Of a DNA stretch of 64,000 nucleotides, positions 26,794-35,766 are shown in pieces. Position numbers and translations under genes: made by a program. A model generated the notes under the pieces. It searched no databases. It was not told where the DNA came from and saw only the letters and a program-made list of their open reading frames with translations. Source of the DNA: Ignavibacteria bacterium (GTDB lineage Bacteria > Bacteroidota > Ignavibacteria > OLB7); contig JACKAE010000003.1 of assembly GCA_020635205.1 (NCBI GenBank), positions 930,001 to 994,000 on the forward strand. The letters run 5' to 3'. The number at the start of each line of letters is the position of its first letter. Positions within the stretch are counted from its first letter, which is position 1.

Positions 26794-27045
26794 CTATAAA
26801 CTCAAAAAACTCTCAACTTTTTGCCCGCAGTGCGGACAGTAGTTTGCAACGGAGTGAAGAATCTCTTCGGAGCAGTGAGGACAGGTTCGCTTTGGCTTTG
26901 GCTCACTCATCTGGTTTCCGCAGCAGACACAGTAGGTCTCCCCAGCGTAGCCGACGGTGGCACATTTCCTGCATTCGACAAGGTTGTGTAAGATTCCCTC
27001 TGAGTTCTCTCTGTGCTTCATCTGGAGTCGGTGTGATACAATCAT
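26794..27045 (-). CDS. Small double zinc-ribbon protein
   Basis: The product has 83 aa from the ATG at 27045; a TTG at 27063 and an ATG at 27021 are alternatives. Two CxxC...CxxC knuckle pairs are visible: CRKC..CVCC, then CPHC..CPHC, the latter typical of zinc-ribbon domains. The rest is short and polar, with no signal peptide. It could bind nucleic acid or proteins; nothing more specific can be read. It sits between the two convergent giant fibre genes, within the stretch that would be inverted if their repeats recombine. A GAAG shortly before 27045 is only a weak ribosome site. The regular Cys spacing argues for a real gene rather than chance. Confidence 0.6.
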   Translation of the reverse strand: MIVSHRLQMKHRENSEGILHNLVECRKCATVGYAGETYCVCCGNQMSEPKPKRTCPHCSEEILHSVANYCPHCGQKVESFLSL

Positions 27046-27154
27046 ATCTTCTGGAATTTGCAAGTAGCGACTCTATAAATGTCACCCCTATTGATAACTC
27101 GTAGACGCTCCCCCCTCTATACTTTGTGTCTTCGCCTCTTTGCGTGAACCTCTT

Positions 27155-30100
27155 TCATTGTAAAATCTTAGAGGAAGAAGTCCCCGATTGCTCTGCTTCT
27201 GATCGCAGCATATTCTTCATCTGTAGAAGCATCTCGCGCAACTCGTCGATCTCTTCTCGTTGTGCATCGATCTCCCCCTGTTGCTCGCGGAGAGCCTCTA
27301 CCAAGAGTGCCGTCACCTTTGCATACTCTACCTTCTTGAAGCCGTCACTCTCGGTCTCGACAAGCTCAGGGAAGATTTGCTCTACTTCTTGCGCGATAAA
27401 ACCAATCGACTCACTCTCTGGAAAATGTCTGTCGGAGAACTCATCTCGACGCCAATCGTAGCGGACACCACGGAGCATCAACGTACTGTCGAGAGCACCG
27501 GTGAGGGTGCGAATGTTCTGCTTGAATCGGACGTCGGAAGAGTTGTCATCGGTGTCCCACTCAAGTGTGACAACATCACCGTTAACAGCGGCAATCTCAA
27601 GCACATCCCCCGCAGTCCCCTTTGTTGCTGGGAGGATATAGCGGATGGTATCGGTTAGTCCCGGAGCTTCAAACGATGTGTAGAACGATTGTGTCCCAGT
27701 CGGCCCTGGAAATGCTCCGGTCGATCTAAACGGCTCGTAAAATCGAATTTGCCGAGCAGAGGAATCGTTGTTCGCCAACCAGAGATTTACGTTGCCGAGA
27801 ACGGCCACTTGACTTTCACTCACAGTCATCGGATTTGTGCCAAAGAACGAGTTCCCGTGAAACCCGAAGCTCCGACTTCCAGTGAGCGTCAACCCCCACC
27901 CACCGATGATTGCGCTCATCCGTCCATCCTGACCGATTTTATTTTCGAGTCCGCCAAGGATCGATGAGAAATCACCATTCCCGATGATTGAATCTTTTGC
28001 ACCTCCAGCAATCGTCGCGTTGTTGCTGTACGAGCCGATATAGTTCTGATTGCCACCGCCGATTGTCGAGTAGAGCGACGTATCTGCAATTGTGTTCTGT
28101 TCACCTCCGGCGATTGAGGAGAAGTCTGAACCGAAACCAATCTGGTTGATATGGCCACCGGCAATCGTTCCGTAGTCGGCATATCTGCCAATCGTGTTTA
28201 TCCCTCCCCCAGTAATAGTGGATGCGATTGTCGTATCCTGAATAATATTTCTCCTCCCTCCCGCTATCGTCCCGTGTGTTGTGGCGTTCCAGATTCGATT
28301 TGAGTCTCCTCCACTGATTGTAGAGAAGCCTCCCCCTTGGTACATTGCATTCTCCCTGCCTCCACCTATGAACGAGTTGACTATGCTATCTTGGATGTTG
28401 TTGCTCTCCCCTCCAACAATTGCTGAGAGGGAGGCTCCTGCTCCCAGTCTGTTGCTGTATCCTCCCCCAACCACTCCATAATCACTCTGCACAACATTGA
28501 AGTGGCCACCGGCAAGCGTTGCAAGGTTGGCATTAATATTATTTACTAATCCACCTCCGATAACAGAATAGGTTGATGAGTCGGAGATAGAGTTATTCCG
28601 TCCGCCTGAGATTGTGCTGTTCAGGCAGGTGTCACCGATGATGTTCCCCTTCCCCCCACTAACGGTTGCCCCCTCGGTATAGTCACCAATCTCGTTTGCC
28701 CAACCTCCACCAATTGCTCCAAACAGACTCGATTGGCCAATCAGATTTGGCTGTGGAATTGTCGCCTGCGTTCCGTCGAGTCCTCCCCCGGCGATAACCG
28801 AACCGTACGAACCAGCTCCAACCCGATTGCCATTATATCCACCAACAATGATTGGACTGAGAGAGTCGTGAACGTAGCGCATCACGGTATCGTTGTTCAC
28901 ACGAATGACTACAGGAATATCATCCGTTGTGCCGATAAAGTTTGCGGAAGGATTTGTTCCAGCATTTCCGGTCACGCTCCACCCTGCCCCGCCTCCGGTT
29001 CCCCAGTCGAGCGAGATGCGGTTACCAGCAACTGACTTTACGGAGAGGATGTCACCGACAATCCCGGCACTGTCGGGAAGAATATATTCGATGTTGGAAG
29101 TCTGCCCTGTTGCTGCTTCAAATGAGGAATAGGAGGTTGCACCGGGATACGGTCCCTCTCCGAAGGTTTGCTTAAAGAACTTGAGCTTGCTGGCTACTCC
29201 ATCGTTGGAGGCAAGCCAGAGGTCGACATTGCCGAAGAGAGCGATGTTCGGGTCACTAACAACCATGTCGTTATTCCCAGCCGGGTTGGCGTGGAAGCCG
29301 AAACTGTTATCCCCTTTCATTGTTAGCCCCCGTCCTCCTACAATTGCGGAGTTGTTGGCTGAATCGATCACGTTCGCACGCCCACCAAGAATCGCTGAGG
29401 TTATAGAGGTTGCGGTAATTCTGTTGGCAAACCCACCACCAATTCTGCTGTGCCACGTCGCACGCCCTAAGTAATTACTCTCTCCACCACCAATTGAAGA
29501 GTAGTCGGCTGTCGAATCAATCAGGTTGTTCTTTCCACCACTAATTGTTCCCCACCGTCCCGAAAAACCAACTCGGTTCCCATCGCCACCACTCACCGTT
29601 GCCCCGGTAGCAATTCTGTTAACCGTGTTGTTGATTCCACCCCCAATCACAGCATTTGTAGCCGTATCAATTAGGTTGTTCCGTCCACCAGAAATTGTTG
29701 ACATCGTAGAGATTGCCTGAACCTTGTTGTCGAGTCCCCCCCCAATTCTACTATGCCAAGCAGCACGCCCCACAAAGTTGTTTTGTCCACCACCTATCGA
29801 AGAGTAGTCGGCTGTCGAGTCGATCGTGTTGTTCCTCCCCCCACTGATTGTCCCCCACCGCCCCGAGAAACGAATTGCATTCCCTTCACCCCCCGAAATT
29901 GCTGCCCCTGTTGAACTCCCCCCCACCCGGTTGTTGGTTCCCGAGAAAATTCCCGCGTAGAGAGCACCATCGATCAAGTTCTTCTGACCTCCCCCAATTG
30001 TAGCATAGAACGAGCCGTTCTGAATCGTATCCTCCAGACCACCCAGAATAGCAGCACCATAGTTCCCCTTGCCAATTAGATGATCTTGCCCTCCGGCAAT

Positions 30101-33100
30101 CAGGCTAATCCGCGCCCCACTATCCACCCTGTTCCGTGCTCCTCCCGCAATAGTTGCGTAGCGAGCGTAGTTCCCGATTGTCTGGAACACTCCCCCCACG
30201 ATCACACTCTGGCTTGCCCCAGTGTCGATGGTATTAACAAATCCTCCACCTATCACACTCTCGTTCGCCAACGTGTCGATGATGTTTGTCTGCCCTCCCC
30301 CAATAAAAGTGAAGTACGCATTCGCACGATGGCGAATGCCACCAACGATTGCACCGTAATCGGCGTTTACCTGATTGGGAGAAGGGTCATCCCCTCCCCC
30401 AGCAATCACTCCCCCTATCACCCCTGTGGCAATACTGTTGGCTCCATTCCCACCAACCAGCGATGGGGTTGCACCCGGAAGTATGCGGAGTGCCGTGTCG
30501 TTGTTTACCCGAACTATCAATGGTTGGTTGTCCGTTGTGCCGACGAAGTGATTGGAAGGATTTGTCCCAGCATTGCCTGTCGTCTTCCAGATTGTTGATC
30601 CTAATGAATCAGCAATTGCTGTGACGACCGAAGAGAAAGGACTCCAGGTTGGAACACCACTTCCATTTTGTTGAAGGAGAGCACTTGGGTCGTTTGTAGA
30701 GATTAGCTCTGAGACGTTGTTCGAGTTGTTCCCAACGAAGATTGCGTTTTGCGTCAATGGCAAACTGCCGATGAGAGAGACGAAGCTACGCGATTCGATG
30801 CTGCCGTTGTTGGAGACGACAATCTGGCTTGCCGTGCTCGATGTGTTCAGGTTGTCGAGCGTCAGTCCATCGAACCTTGGTGTCGCGTCCGTGTGAATAT
30901 CTTGCGGTAGTGAGAGCGTGATTGCACCGGTCGACTGATCGACGTTCACTTGGTTCGCTGTTCCAGCGAGTGAGAGAACACCACTGTTCGCAACCGTCGC
31001 CACACCATTCGTCGTTGTCACGCTGATCCCTGCACCGGCATTTGCTGAGAGAAGCCCGGCGTTGGTGACCGTGACATTTCCCGTCGCTTGGTCGAGGGTG
31101 ATCCCATTCCCAGCAGTCAGTCCTGTGACACCACTGTTTGTGATGGTGATTCCTCCCGTTGCTTGGTCGACTGCAATGCCCGCACCTGCACTCGCAGAGG
31201 TAACACCGGTGTTCTGCACGTTGAGTGTTCCGCCGAGCACGACTGAAGCATCACCCGAAAGCCCAGTTCCGTAATTGACGTTCACCGAGCTATTCGCAAG
31301 CTCAGTGTTGTCGATAGAACCGTTTGGCAAGTTGACGGTTGTGCCACTCACTGTCAAGTTCCCACCAACCGTTGTGTTCCCCGATGTTGACACATTCCCT
31401 GAGCCATCGGATGTCAGTCCTGTGTTCTCAACCCACGCAGTCCCGTTCCAACGAAGTGTCGCGTTTGCACTGCTCCCCTGTGGAAGTAGTCCACCGGGGA
31501 AGAGGGAGACAAAGCTGCGCGACTCGATGTTGCCGTTGTTCGAGACGACGATCTGATTTGCTGCGCTCGATGTGTTGATGTTATCGAGCGTCAGCCCGTC
31601 GAACGTCGGCGTCGCGTCAGTGTGGATGGCTTGTGGGAGTGAGAGGGTGACTGCACCCGTTGCTTGATCGACGTTCACCTGATTGCTTGTTCCGCTGAGT
31701 GAGAGGACACCAATGTTCGCAATCGTTGCAGCCCCGTTTGTGGTTGACACGCTGATACCCGCTCCAGCGTTAGCTGAGAGGAGTCCGGTATTGTCAATCG
31801 TGATTGCACCGTTGGTATTCGATACGTTGATACCCGTTCCAGCACTTGCCGAGATAACACCGGTGTTCTGCACGTTCAAAGTTCCACCGAGTGCAACAGA
31901 AGCATCGCCCGAAAGTCCCGCCCCATAGTTGACGCTCACTGAACTGTTTGCAAGTTCTCCGTTGTCGATTGATCCGTTCGGCAAGTTGACGTTCGCCCCA
32001 CTTACTGTCAGATCGTTTGCAATCGTTGTGTTGCCAGAGGCATCCGCTGAGAGTCCGACGTTCTCAACCCACGCAGTCCCGTTCCAACGAAGTGTCGAGT
32101 TTGCACTGCTCCCCTGTGGAAGTAGTCCACCGGGGAAGAGGGAGACAAAGCTGCGCGACTCGATGCTGCCGTTGTTGGAGACGACGATCTGATTTGCTGC
32201 GCTCGATGTGTTGATGTTATCGAGCGTCAGCCCATCAAATGTCGGCGTCGCGTCAGTGTGGATGGCTTGTGGGAGTGAGAGTGTGATTGCACCCGTTGCT
32301 TGATCGACGTTCACCTGATTGCTTGTTCCGCTGAGTGAGAGGACACCAGTGTTCGCAATCGTTGCAGCCCCATTTGCCGTTGTCACATCGATACCAGCAC
32401 CGGCGTTAGCTGAGAGGAGTCCGGTATTGTCAATCGTGATCGCACCGTTGGTATTCGATACGTTGATACCCGTTCCAGCACTTGCCGAGATAACCCCGGT
32501 GTTCTGCACGTTCAATATTCCACCAAGTGCAACCGAAGCATCGCCCGAAAGTCCAGTTCCGTAATTGACGTTCACCGAACTGTTCGCAAGCTCAGTGTTG
32601 TCGATAGAACCGTTCGGCAGGTTGACGTTCGTCCCACTCACCGTTAGGTCTCCTCCAACCGTTGTGTTTCCCGTGGTCGAGACGTTTCCTGAGCCATCGG
32701 ATGTCAGTCCTGTATTCTCAACCCATGCAGTACCGTTCCAACGAAGTGTCGCGTTTGTATTGCTCCCTTGTGGAAGTAGTCCACCGGGGAAGAGAGAGAC
32801 AAAGCTGCGCGACTCGATGCTGCCGTTGTTGGAGACGACGATCTGATTTGCTGTGCTCGATGTGTTGATGTTATCGAGCGTCAACCCGTCAAACGTCGGC
32901 GTTGCGTCGGTGTGGATGGCTTGTGGGAGCGAGAGGGTGACTGCGCCGGTCGATTGATCGACGTTTACTTGATTGGATGTCCCCGCAAGTGAGAGGACGC
33001 CGGTGTTCGCAATCGTTGCAGCCCCGTTTGTCGTTGTCACATCGATACCAGCACCAGCGTTAGCTGAGAGGAGTCCGGCATTCTCAATCGTGATTGCCCC

Positions 33101-34798
33101 ATTCGTATTGGATACGTTGATACCCGCCCCAGCACTTGCCGAGATAACCCCAGTGTTCTGCACGTTAAGCGTTCCACCAAGTGCAACAGAAGCATCGCCA
33201 GAAAGTCCCGCCCCATAGTTGACGCTCACTGAACTGTTTGCAAGCTCAGCGTTGTCGATAGAACCGTTCGGCAGGTTGACGTTCGCCCCACTTACCGTTA
33301 GGTCTCCATCAATTGTTGTGTTGTTCCGAACGTGCAGATCGCCTGTGTTGATTGAGTCGAGCCGCAGAGCACTACTCCACTCCGGTGCAGTTCCAGCGGA
33401 GTTCACCGCAAGAACTTGATTTCCACTTCCGATAGCAACTTGTCGTGCCGTATCGTTTGCACCACCAACCCAGATGGAACCGCGAGAGAGGGGAGCTTGG
33501 TTTGTGACTCCTACGCCCATAGGCTCCCACCCCCCCACTCCCGCGCTCCATCGGAGTAGTTCGCCATCGCGAGGTGTGCGTGCAGTGGAGACTTTCCACT
33601 CAGTTCCGTTCCAAAAGAGAATCTGTCCAGAGTTTGTGCCGCTGGTCAAGGCGAGGGGAGCGGCTGCCGAGCCATTACCAGTGAAGGGAGGGGTTCTCAC
33701 AACGAACGCATTCCCCGGCTTCCAGGAACTTGAAGAGCCATCCCAGAGAAGCACTTGACCATCAGTTGCGCCTTGCCCTGCAATGTCGAGTGGAGCAGCC
33801 GTCGAGCCATCTCCAGCTAAACGTGGTGATAGTGCAAGTACTTGCCGACCTGGTCTCCAAGTTCCAGTCCCACCATCCCAGACAATTCCTTCACCATCGT
33901 TTGGAGCTATCGAAGCTGTAGTTCCCCAAGCTGATCCGCTCCAGAATAAAAACTGTCCGGTTGTGCCGCCATCTTGAAGAGCGAGAGGGGCTCCTGCCCT
34001 CCCATCTCCACGAAGTGGAGAAATAACCTGGGCAGCAAAATTTATGCTTCCGGGACTCCATATCCCACGAAGGTTATCCCACGCCAACACCTGTCCATCT
34101 GTTGCCCCCATCTGCCCAATGTCGAGTGGAGAACTTGTTGAACCATCGCCAGTCAGTCGTGGTGCTGTCTGAACCGTAATTTCGGCTGGCTCCCAAGCTT
34201 GGCTTCCAGCATTCCACCGAATAACTTCTCCATCCTTCCCTCCGGTTGGCAGGCGATCACCCCCCGACGTGATAATGAGCGTATCTCCCGACTGCACCAC
34301 TGTTGTCCCCCCACGCCCAACAAGTTGGAGATTGCCGTTCGCACCATTCAGACTTTCTACTCTCTTCCCGACTCCTCCAACAACTGAGTCGGCAACAGTA
34401 GCGTGGGCTGCGTTCAGGGCATACGGGGCAGCCACAAGAGGAATGCGAGGAGTCATCTCCGGCTCACCTTGCAGCTCAATTGCCAGCCAGTAGGGACGGT
34501 CGAATATGAGACCGAGAGGAGTCTGATCCCCGAGCAGTGTTGTGAAGACTCCGTCGAATGTTCTCACTCGTTCGGTCTCTTCCCAGACTGGATTCACTGC
34601 AGCAACCTGATCGTAAAGTCTAACGGTGATCGTATAGTCACCATCTGGCACAGGGGCACGGAACTGATCGGTCAGTACCCCCTGCCAGGAGAGAAGGCGA
34701 GGAATATCCGGCTGCGCAACAAGAGTTTGTCCAAGCAAGCAGAAGGAGAGTATCCCGAGGAAAAACGAAAGAATTCTGAAATGGTACGTGCTCTTCAT
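27155..34798 (-). CDS. Cassette B gene 3: giant secreted fibre/adhesin with S74 self-cleaving chaperone tail
   Basis: The product has 2,547 aa from the ATG at 34798; the frame reaches a TTG at 34825, but the ATG gives a clean signal peptide ending LVAQ. The plan is that of the gene at 18839: N-terminal beta domain (LSWQGVLTDQFRAPVPDGDY...YALNA), seven W-rich repeats, and long SIDNAELANSSV repeats (four, about residues 473-1353). It differs in having two successive head regions (about 1446-1823 and 1989-2319), each introduced by GNAGTNPS..FVGTTD..P..VRVNNDT. The end is an S74 domain (2421-2547) with SDVRFKQNI, Ser2421 and Lys2426, then a coiled coil. The tails of the two fibres are about 80% identical by eye over the chaperone. 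It is convergent with fibre A and 69 bp downstream of its barrel gene. Confidence 0.88.
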   Translation of the reverse strand: MKSTYHFRILSFFLGILSFCLLGQTLVAQPDIPRLLSWQGVLTDQFRAPVPDGDYTITVRLYDQVAAVNPVWEETERVRTFDGVFTTLLGDQTPLGLIFDRPYWLAIELQGEPEMTPRIPLVAAPYALNAAHATVADSVVGGVGKRVESLNGANGNLQLVGRGGTTVVQSGDTLIITSGGDRLPTGGKDGEVIRWNAGSQAWEPAEITVQTAPRLTGDGSTSSPLDIGQMGATDGQVLAWDNLRGIWSPGSINFAAQVISPLRGDGRAGAPLALQDGGTTGQFLFWSGSAWGTTASIAPNDGEGIVWDGGTGTWRPGRQVLALSPRLAGDGSTAAPLDIAGQGATDGQVLLWDGSSSSWKPGNAFVVRTPPFTGNGSAAAPLALTSGTNSGQILFWNGTEWKVSTARTPRDGELLRWSAGVGGWEPMGVGVTNQAPLSRGSIWVGGANDTARQVAIGSGNQVLAVNSAGTAPEWSSALRLDSINTGDLHVRNNTTIDGDLTVSGANVNLPNGSIDNAELANSSVSVNYGAGLSGDASVALGGTLNVQNTGVISASAGAGINVSNTNGAITIENAGLLSANAGAGIDVTTTNGAATIANTGVLSLAGTSNQVNVDQSTGAVTLSLPQAIHTDATPTFDGLTLDNINTSSTANQIVVSNNGSIESRSFVSLFPGGLLPQGSNTNATLRWNGTAWVENTGLTSDGSGNVSTTGNTTVGGDLTVSGTNVNLPNGSIDNTELANSSVNVNYGTGLSGDASVALGGILNVQNTGVISASAGTGINVSNTNGAITIDNTGLLSANAGAGIDVTTANGAATIANTGVLSLSGTSNQVNVDQATGAITLSLPQAIHTDATPTFDGLTLDNINTSSAANQIVVSNNGSIESRSFVSLFPGGLLPQGSSANSTLRWNGTAWVENVGLSADASGNTTIANDLTVSGANVNLPNGSIDNGELANSSVSVNYGAGLSGDASVALGGTLNVQNTGVISASAGTGINVSNTNGAITIDNTGLLSANAGAGISVSTTNGAATIANIGVLSLSGTSNQVNVDQATGAVTLSLPQAIHTDATPTFDGLTLDNINTSSAANQIVVSNNGNIESRSFVSLFPGGLLPQGSSANATLRWNGTAWVENTGLTSDGSGNVSTSGNTTVGGNLTVSGTTVNLPNGSIDNTELANSSVNVNYGTGLSGDASVVLGGTLNVQNTGVTSASAGAGIAVDQATGGITITNSGVTGLTAGNGITLDQATGNVTVTNAGLLSANAGAGISVTTTNGVATVANSGVLSLAGTANQVNVDQSTGAITLSLPQDIHTDATPRFDGLTLDNLNTSSTASQIVVSNNGSIESRSFVSLIGSLPLTQNAIFVGNNSNNVSELISTNDPSALLQQNGSGVPTWSPFSSVVTAIADSLGSTIWKTTGNAGTNPSNHFVGTTDNQPLIVRVNNDTALRILPGATPSLVGGNGANSIATGVIGGVIAGGGDDPSPNQVNADYGAIVGGIRHRANAYFTFIGGGQTNIIDTLANESVIGGGFVNTIDTGASQSVIVGGVFQTIGNYARYATIAGGARNRVDSGARISLIAGGQDHLIGKGNYGAAILGGLEDTIQNGSFYATIGGGQKNLIDGALYAGIFSGTNNRVGGSSTGAAISGGEGNAIRFSGRWGTISGGRNNTIDSTADYSSIGGGQNNFVGRAAWHSRIGGGLDNKVQAISTMSTISGGRNNLIDTATNAVIGGGINNTVNRIATGATVSGGDGNRVGFSGRWGTISGGKNNLIDSTADYSSIGGGESNYLGRATWHSRIGGGFANRITATSITSAILGGRANVIDSANNSAIVGGRGLTMKGDNSFGFHANPAGNNDMVVSDPNIALFGNVDLWLASNDGVASKLKFFKQTFGEGPYPGATSYSSFEAATGQTSNIEYILPDSAGIVGDILSVKSVAGNRISLDWGTGGGAGWSVTGNAGTNPSANFIGTTDDIPVVIRVNNDTVMRYVHDSLSPIIVGGYNGNRVGAGSYGSVIAGGGLDGTQATIPQPNLIGQSSLFGAIGGGWANEIGDYTEGATVSGGKGNIIGDTCLNSTISGGRNNSISDSSTYSVIGGGLVNNINANLATLAGGHFNVVQSDYGVVGGGYSNRLGAGASLSAIVGGESNNIQDSIVNSFIGGGRENAMYQGGGFSTISGGDSNRIWNATTHGTIAGGRRNIIQDTTIASTITGGGINTIGRYADYGTIAGGHINQIGFGSDFSSIAGGEQNTIADTSLYSTIGGGNQNYIGSYSNNATIAGGAKDSIIGNGDFSSILGGLENKIGQDGRMSAIIGGWGLTLTGSRSFGFHGNSFFGTNPMTVSESQVAVLGNVNLWLANNDSSARQIRFYEPFRSTGAFPGPTGTQSFYTSFEAPGLTDTIRYILPATKGTAGDVLEIAAVNGDVVTLEWDTDDNSSDVRFKQNIRTLTGALDSTLMLRGVRYDWRRDEFSDRHFPESESIGFIAQEVEQIFPELVETESDGFKKVEYAKVTALLVEALREQQGEIDAQREEIDELREMLLQMKNMLRSEAEQSGTSSSKILQ
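30740..33382 (-). repeat. Four long tandem repeats in fibre B, inverted homologues of fibre A
   Basis: The units (minus strand) start near 33285, 32635, 31990 and 31345, about 650 bp each; the last contains the TGLTAGNGITLDQATG block. The DNA is nearly identical to the units in 20279-23735, on the opposite strand. Confidence 0.85.
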
Positions 34799-34867
34799 GG
34801 TCAATCTTTTCTGTTCTATCGCCAATGATCTATTTGTTTGCTATATCTTCTCGAACTACTACGCTCT

Positions 34868-35764
34868 CTACCCACCAGCCCCAGTCGGCCCTGTTGCCCC
34901 TTCCACCGGTGGGAGAATCGTCTCGGTATCATCTGACCCGATTGTATCACTCGTCGAGCGTTGTTTCGAGTAGAGAACCGAGACGCCAACCCGAACCCCG
35001 TGAATACTCCAATCAACCCCCTCGGCAACCTTTGTCAATCCATACCATCCCGATACTTCTGGAACGAGCGTAACTCCATCGATTCCCTTCCACGGCAGTT
35101 CGTAGCCAACTCCGAGAAGGAAATCAACTCCAATTGAGGAAGAACCTGGTATCGCTCCACTGTACTCATTGCGGGAACGGCGATCATTTTCGTAGCGGAT
35201 ATTTCCGGGAGAGAGAATGCGCTCAGCTTGCGTGAAGTGACTCGCCAACCCGATGCCGAGACGTGGCCCAGCAAAGAGGCGTAGATTCTGAATTGGGTAG
35301 AAGAGTGCGAATGGTTCGACAGTTAGTCGAGAGAGAGATGCGTTGATCTGGTGTTCGAGTGTCGCCTCTACCGAACGAGTGCCGTCGTAGACAAGCTCAC
35401 TCTCTTCAGTTTGAACTGAGCCACTGAGATTGCTGTAGGAAATTCTTCCGCCGACGCTCCACTGAGAGTTAAACGGCAACTCGAATGTTCCGCCGAGGGC
35501 AACCCCAATCCCCCCTCCTCCCCGATACTCTGGGCAACAACTCGGCACGCCCGGTAGCTTGCTGAAACTTGCATCATAGCGGTTGAACTGAAGTGCCGTG
35601 AGTAAACCAACACGCCAGAGAAGAAGGTTTGTCCCCACTGTGTCGGCAGAGAGAGCTATCGTATCACGATCCTGTCCGTAAAGAATCGCACTTCTCTCTC
35701 CTAAGAGAAGAAGCAGAGACAGAAGACTGAGGCATCGGAACAGATTGATGGAAGCTACTCTCAT
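34868..35764 (-). CDS. Cassette B gene 2: outer-membrane beta-barrel-like protein without OmpA domains
   Basis: The product has 298 aa. The signal peptide ends near ILYGQ. The body is homologous to the first about 300 residues of the cassette A protein at 16704: LPGVPSCCPEYRGGGG, SGSVQTEESELVYDG, LEHQINASLSRLTVEPF, RILSPGNIRYENDRRSRNEY. The protein stops where the A protein continues into two OmpA-like domains. Its last residues, EGATGPTGAGG, are three collagen-like Gly-X-Y triplets. Wall anchoring through OmpA is therefore absent here, and either another protein supplies it or the locus has lost it. Only 2 bp separate its start from the upstream stop, so the two genes are certainly co-transcribed. 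Confidence 0.85.
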   Translation of the reverse strand: MRVASINLFRCLSLLSLLLLLGERSAILYGQDRDTIALSADTVGTNLLLWRVGLLTALQFNRYDASFSKLPGVPSCCPEYRGGGGIGVALGGTFELPFNSQWSVGGRISYSNLSGSVQTEESELVYDGTRSVEATLEHQINASLSRLTVEPFALFYPIQNLRLFAGPRLGIGLASHFTQAERILSPGNIRYENDRRSRNEYSGAIPGSSSIGVDFLLGVGYELPWKGIDGVTLVPEVSGWYGLTKVAEGVDWSIHGVRVGVSVLYSKQRSTSDTIGSDDTETILPPVEGATGPTGAGG

Positions 35765-35766
35765 GA

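Noticed and set aside
30740..33980. Many opposite-strand frames of 60-95 codons over both fibre genes, similar to each other
   Set aside because: Their mutual similarity follows from the repeats of the fibre genes; they lack starts and family features of their own.
18839..34798. Prophage or phage tail-fibre locus because of the S74 domains
   Set aside because: There are no phage structural, lysis or replication genes, both proteins have bacterial signal peptides, and their neighbours are T9SS and OmpA proteins.
18839..34798. Classical trimeric autotransporters (type Vc) because of the YadA-like head repeats
   Set aside because: There is no C-terminal YadA membrane anchor; both proteins end in the S74 chaperone and a coiled coil.
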